Below the pieces are notes generated by a model, which was not told the origin of the DNA, ran no database searches, and was given only the letters and a program-made list of their open reading frames with translations. Positions 62,550 through 64,000 of a DNA stretch of 64,000 nt are shown here, piece by piece. Position numbers and translations under genes: made by a program. Each line of letters starts with the position of its first letter. Positions within the stretch are counted from its first letter, which is position 1. This DNA comes from Pseudomonas gingeri (lineage in GTDB: Bacteria > Pseudomonadota > Gammaproteobacteria > Pseudomonadales > Pseudomonadaceae), in NCBI RefSeq assembly GCF_013386115.1, contig NZ_JACAOR010000001.1, positions 524,639-588,638 of the forward strand, given 5' to 3'.

Positions 62550-64000
62550 ATGAAGTTGAGCAACAGCAGCCCTGTAAACATGGACGTCATTCCCCTCAGC
62601 CACGTGCAACAGCAAGGAGCGATCTGTTTCGGTCCCTTCACCTTGCTGGCGCGACAGCATCTGCTGTTGAAAGATGGCGAGCCGGTCACCCTGGGCAGCC
62701 GGGCCCTGGCCTTGCTGATCGCCATGGTCGAGCGAGCGGGAGAGTTGCTGGAGAAGACCGAACTGATCGCGTTCGCCTGGCCGAAGATGGTCGTCGAGGA
62801 ATGCAACCTGCGAGCACAGATCGTCGCCCTGCGGCGCGCCCTCGGCGATGACGGCAACTTCGGCTATATCTCGACGGTGCCGGGCCGCGGGTATCGGTTT
62901 GTCGCGCCCATTACCCAATATGGCGGCAGCCGGCACACCGGCGTCGACGACAGTCCCGCAGTGGTCGAAGCGAAATCGGAAGTGAAATCCGAACTGCCCG
63001 GGTTGATGACGCCGGTCATCGGTCGCGACGAGATGATCCGCGAGCTCTGCGCCCAGGTGGTCAGCCGGCGTTTCGTGACCCTGACCGGCCCCGGCGGCAT
63101 CGGCAAGACCACCGTCGCCCTGGCCGTAGCCAATGCCCTGGCCGACGAGTTCCCCCAGGGCAGCTGCTTCATCGACCTGGCGCCGGTGACCGCGCCGCAC
63201 CTGATTCCCGGCATGCTGGCCTCGGCCCTGCACCTCAACGCGATGGCCGAGGACCCGCTGCAGGGCGTGGTCAGTGCCCTGAACAGCAGTCGCCTGTTGC
63301 TGGTCTTCGACAACTGCGAGCACGTCCTGGAAACCGTTGCCGGGCTGATCGAACTGCTGTTGCGTCAGGCGCCCCACTGCTGCGTGCTGACCACCAGCCG
63401 CGAGCCCCTGCGGGCTACCGGGGAATCGGTGCAGGTTCTCGACTCGCTGCCGCTGCCGGCGCCGGACAGCGACCTGGATGCCGCGCAGGCCCTGGCCTAC
63501 CCGGCGATCCAGCTGTTTGTCGAGCGGGTCCAGGCCCACGATCCCGGCTTCGTCCTCAACGATGCCGACGTCGCGGCGGTGTGCGCCATCTGCCGCAAAC
63601 TCGACAGCAGCCCGCTGGCGATCGAGATCGCCGCCGCGCGGGTCCGGGCCTTTGGCATCCCGGACCTGGTGAACCTGCTCGACGGCAGTTTCCGCCTGCT
63701 GATGACCGGCCGCCGCACCGCCATGCCCCGCCACCGCAGCCTCAGTGCCGCGCTGGACTGGACCTATTCGATTCTCAGCGCGGCCGAACAAGGCATGTTG
63801 CGGCAACTGGCCGTGTTTACCGGCGCCTTCACCCTCGCGGCGGTGCGGGCGGTGATCGGCCAGCAAGGACTGGAAGCGCACAACGCCCTGCCGCTGCTGG
63901 AAAGCCTGATGGACAAATCCCTGCTCAGTGCTCGCGAAGATGAAGCCGTCAAGCGTTACCGCCTGCTGGAAACCACCCGGGTCTATGCGCTGGAGAAGCT
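62550..64000 (+). CDS. Winged-helix/ATPase transcriptional regulator, 5' part, cut by the right edge
   Basis: The frame is open from ATG 62550 (MKLSNSSPVN) to the window end, 483 codons. ATG 62580 is an alternative start; neither has a strong ribosome site. Residues about 22-115 form an OmpR/PhoB-type winged helix (LGSRALALLIAMVERAGELL, VEECNLRAQIVALRRALGDD, ISTVPGRGYRFVAP). An NTPase of the STAND/NB-ARC-like type follows, with Walker A GPGGIGKTT (about 179-187), Walker B LLLVFDNCEHV (about 248-258), then CCVLTTSREPLRATGE and SSPLAIEIAAARVRAFG. C-terminal repeats would lie outside the window. This layout is that of large signal-integrating activators (SARP/MalT-like logic). Its target is unknown; the secreted esterase is its neighbour. 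Confidence 0.88.
   Translation, partial: MKLSNSSPVNMDVIPLSHVQQQGAICFGPFTLLARQHLLLKDGEPVTLGSRALALLIAMVERAGELLEKTELIAFAWPKMVVEECNLRAQIVALRRALGDDGNFGYISTVPGRGYRFVAPITQYGGSRHTGVDDSPAVVEAKSEVKSELPGLMTPVIGRDEMIRELCAQVVSRRFVTLTGPGGIGKTTVALAVANALADEFPQGSCFIDLAPVTAPHLIPGMLASALHLNAMAEDPLQGVVSALNSSRLLLVFDNCEHVLETVAGLIELLLRQAPHCCVLTTSREPLRATGESVQVLDSLPLPAPDSDLDAAQALAYPAIQLFVERVQAHDPGFVLNDADVAAVCAICRKLDSSPLAIEIAAARVRAFGIPDLVNLLDGSFRLLMTGRRTAMPRHRSLSAALDWTYSILSAAEQGMLRQLAVFTGAFTLAAVRAVIGQQGLEAHNALPLLESLMDKSLLSAREDEAVKRYRLLETTRVYALEK

Noticed and set aside
62432..62857. Minus-strand frame of 141 codons with a hydrophobic stretch (LLLLNFMWAPFIEFFG)
   Set aside because: It overlaps the start of the winged-helix regulator, whose domains are clear. 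The hydrophobic stretch may be a shadow of an ordinary plus-strand sequence.

Overview
The window looks like a Pseudomonas chromosome, probably of the P. fluorescens group. It is GC-rich and densely coded. It carries typical Pseudomonas intergenic REP sequences (GTGGGAGC-type and CCCACGC-type hairpins) and genes common in that genus (a DUF2388 protein, a YbdD protein, MocR and HxlR regulators, an RlhA-type U32 protein). This assignment is by recognition only; no search was run.

Layout. 1-773: 5' part of a glycosyltransferase-like gene running off the left edge. 1.4-2.0 kb: a SAM methyltransferase. 2.0-5.3 kb: an HxlR-EmrA-EmrB drug-efflux operon with a palindromic operator, next to a divergent RidA gene. 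6.1-8.1 kb: rlhA (23S rRNA hydroxylation). 8.3-11.9 kb (+): MFS exporter, 4'-phosphopantetheinyl transferase, GSCFA protein and SGNH-like protein, with overlapping genes. 12.1-45.9 kb (-): a 34-kb operon of four giant synthetase genes followed by a protein of unknown function and a TauD-type dioxygenase. 46.1-52.2 kb (-): a CUT2 sugar ABC transporter, LacI regulator and xylulokinase under a LacI-type operator. 52.4-56.7 kb: repeats, cytochrome P460, YbdD, a copper-delivery set (DUF2946, Sco, PCu(A)C), and a hotdog protein divergent from a TetR regulator. 56.8-64 kb: DUF2388 protein, a MocR regulator divergent from an unusual ferredoxin/reductase/M24-peptidase fusion, a secreted esterase, and the 5' part of a winged-helix/ATPase regulator cut by the right edge.

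The main item is the nonribosomal peptide cluster at 8.3-46 kb. In transcription order the domains read: gene 1, A-PCP-C-A-PCP-C-A-PCP; gene 2, C-A-PCP-C-A-PCP-Cy-A-PCP-Ox; gene 3, docking-C-A-PCP-TE; gene 4, A-PCP-C-A-PCP-KS-KR-ACP-TE. Two genes start with an adenylation domain without an upstream condensation domain, and two end in a thioesterase. The operon therefore appears to hold two complete assembly lines. Pocket residues read by eye suggest X-Thr-Thr-Arg-Pro(like)-thiazole(Cys)-X for the first, and (Val/Ile)-Pro-reduced ketide for the second. The second line has no acyltransferase domain, and with the TauD oxygenase it resembles the logic behind detoxinine in detoxins and rimosamides. 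I do not recognise the cluster as a known Pseudomonas product. The neighbouring plus-strand operon supplies a carrier-protein activating enzyme, an exporter and two SGNH-related enzymes, so it probably belongs to the same pathway.
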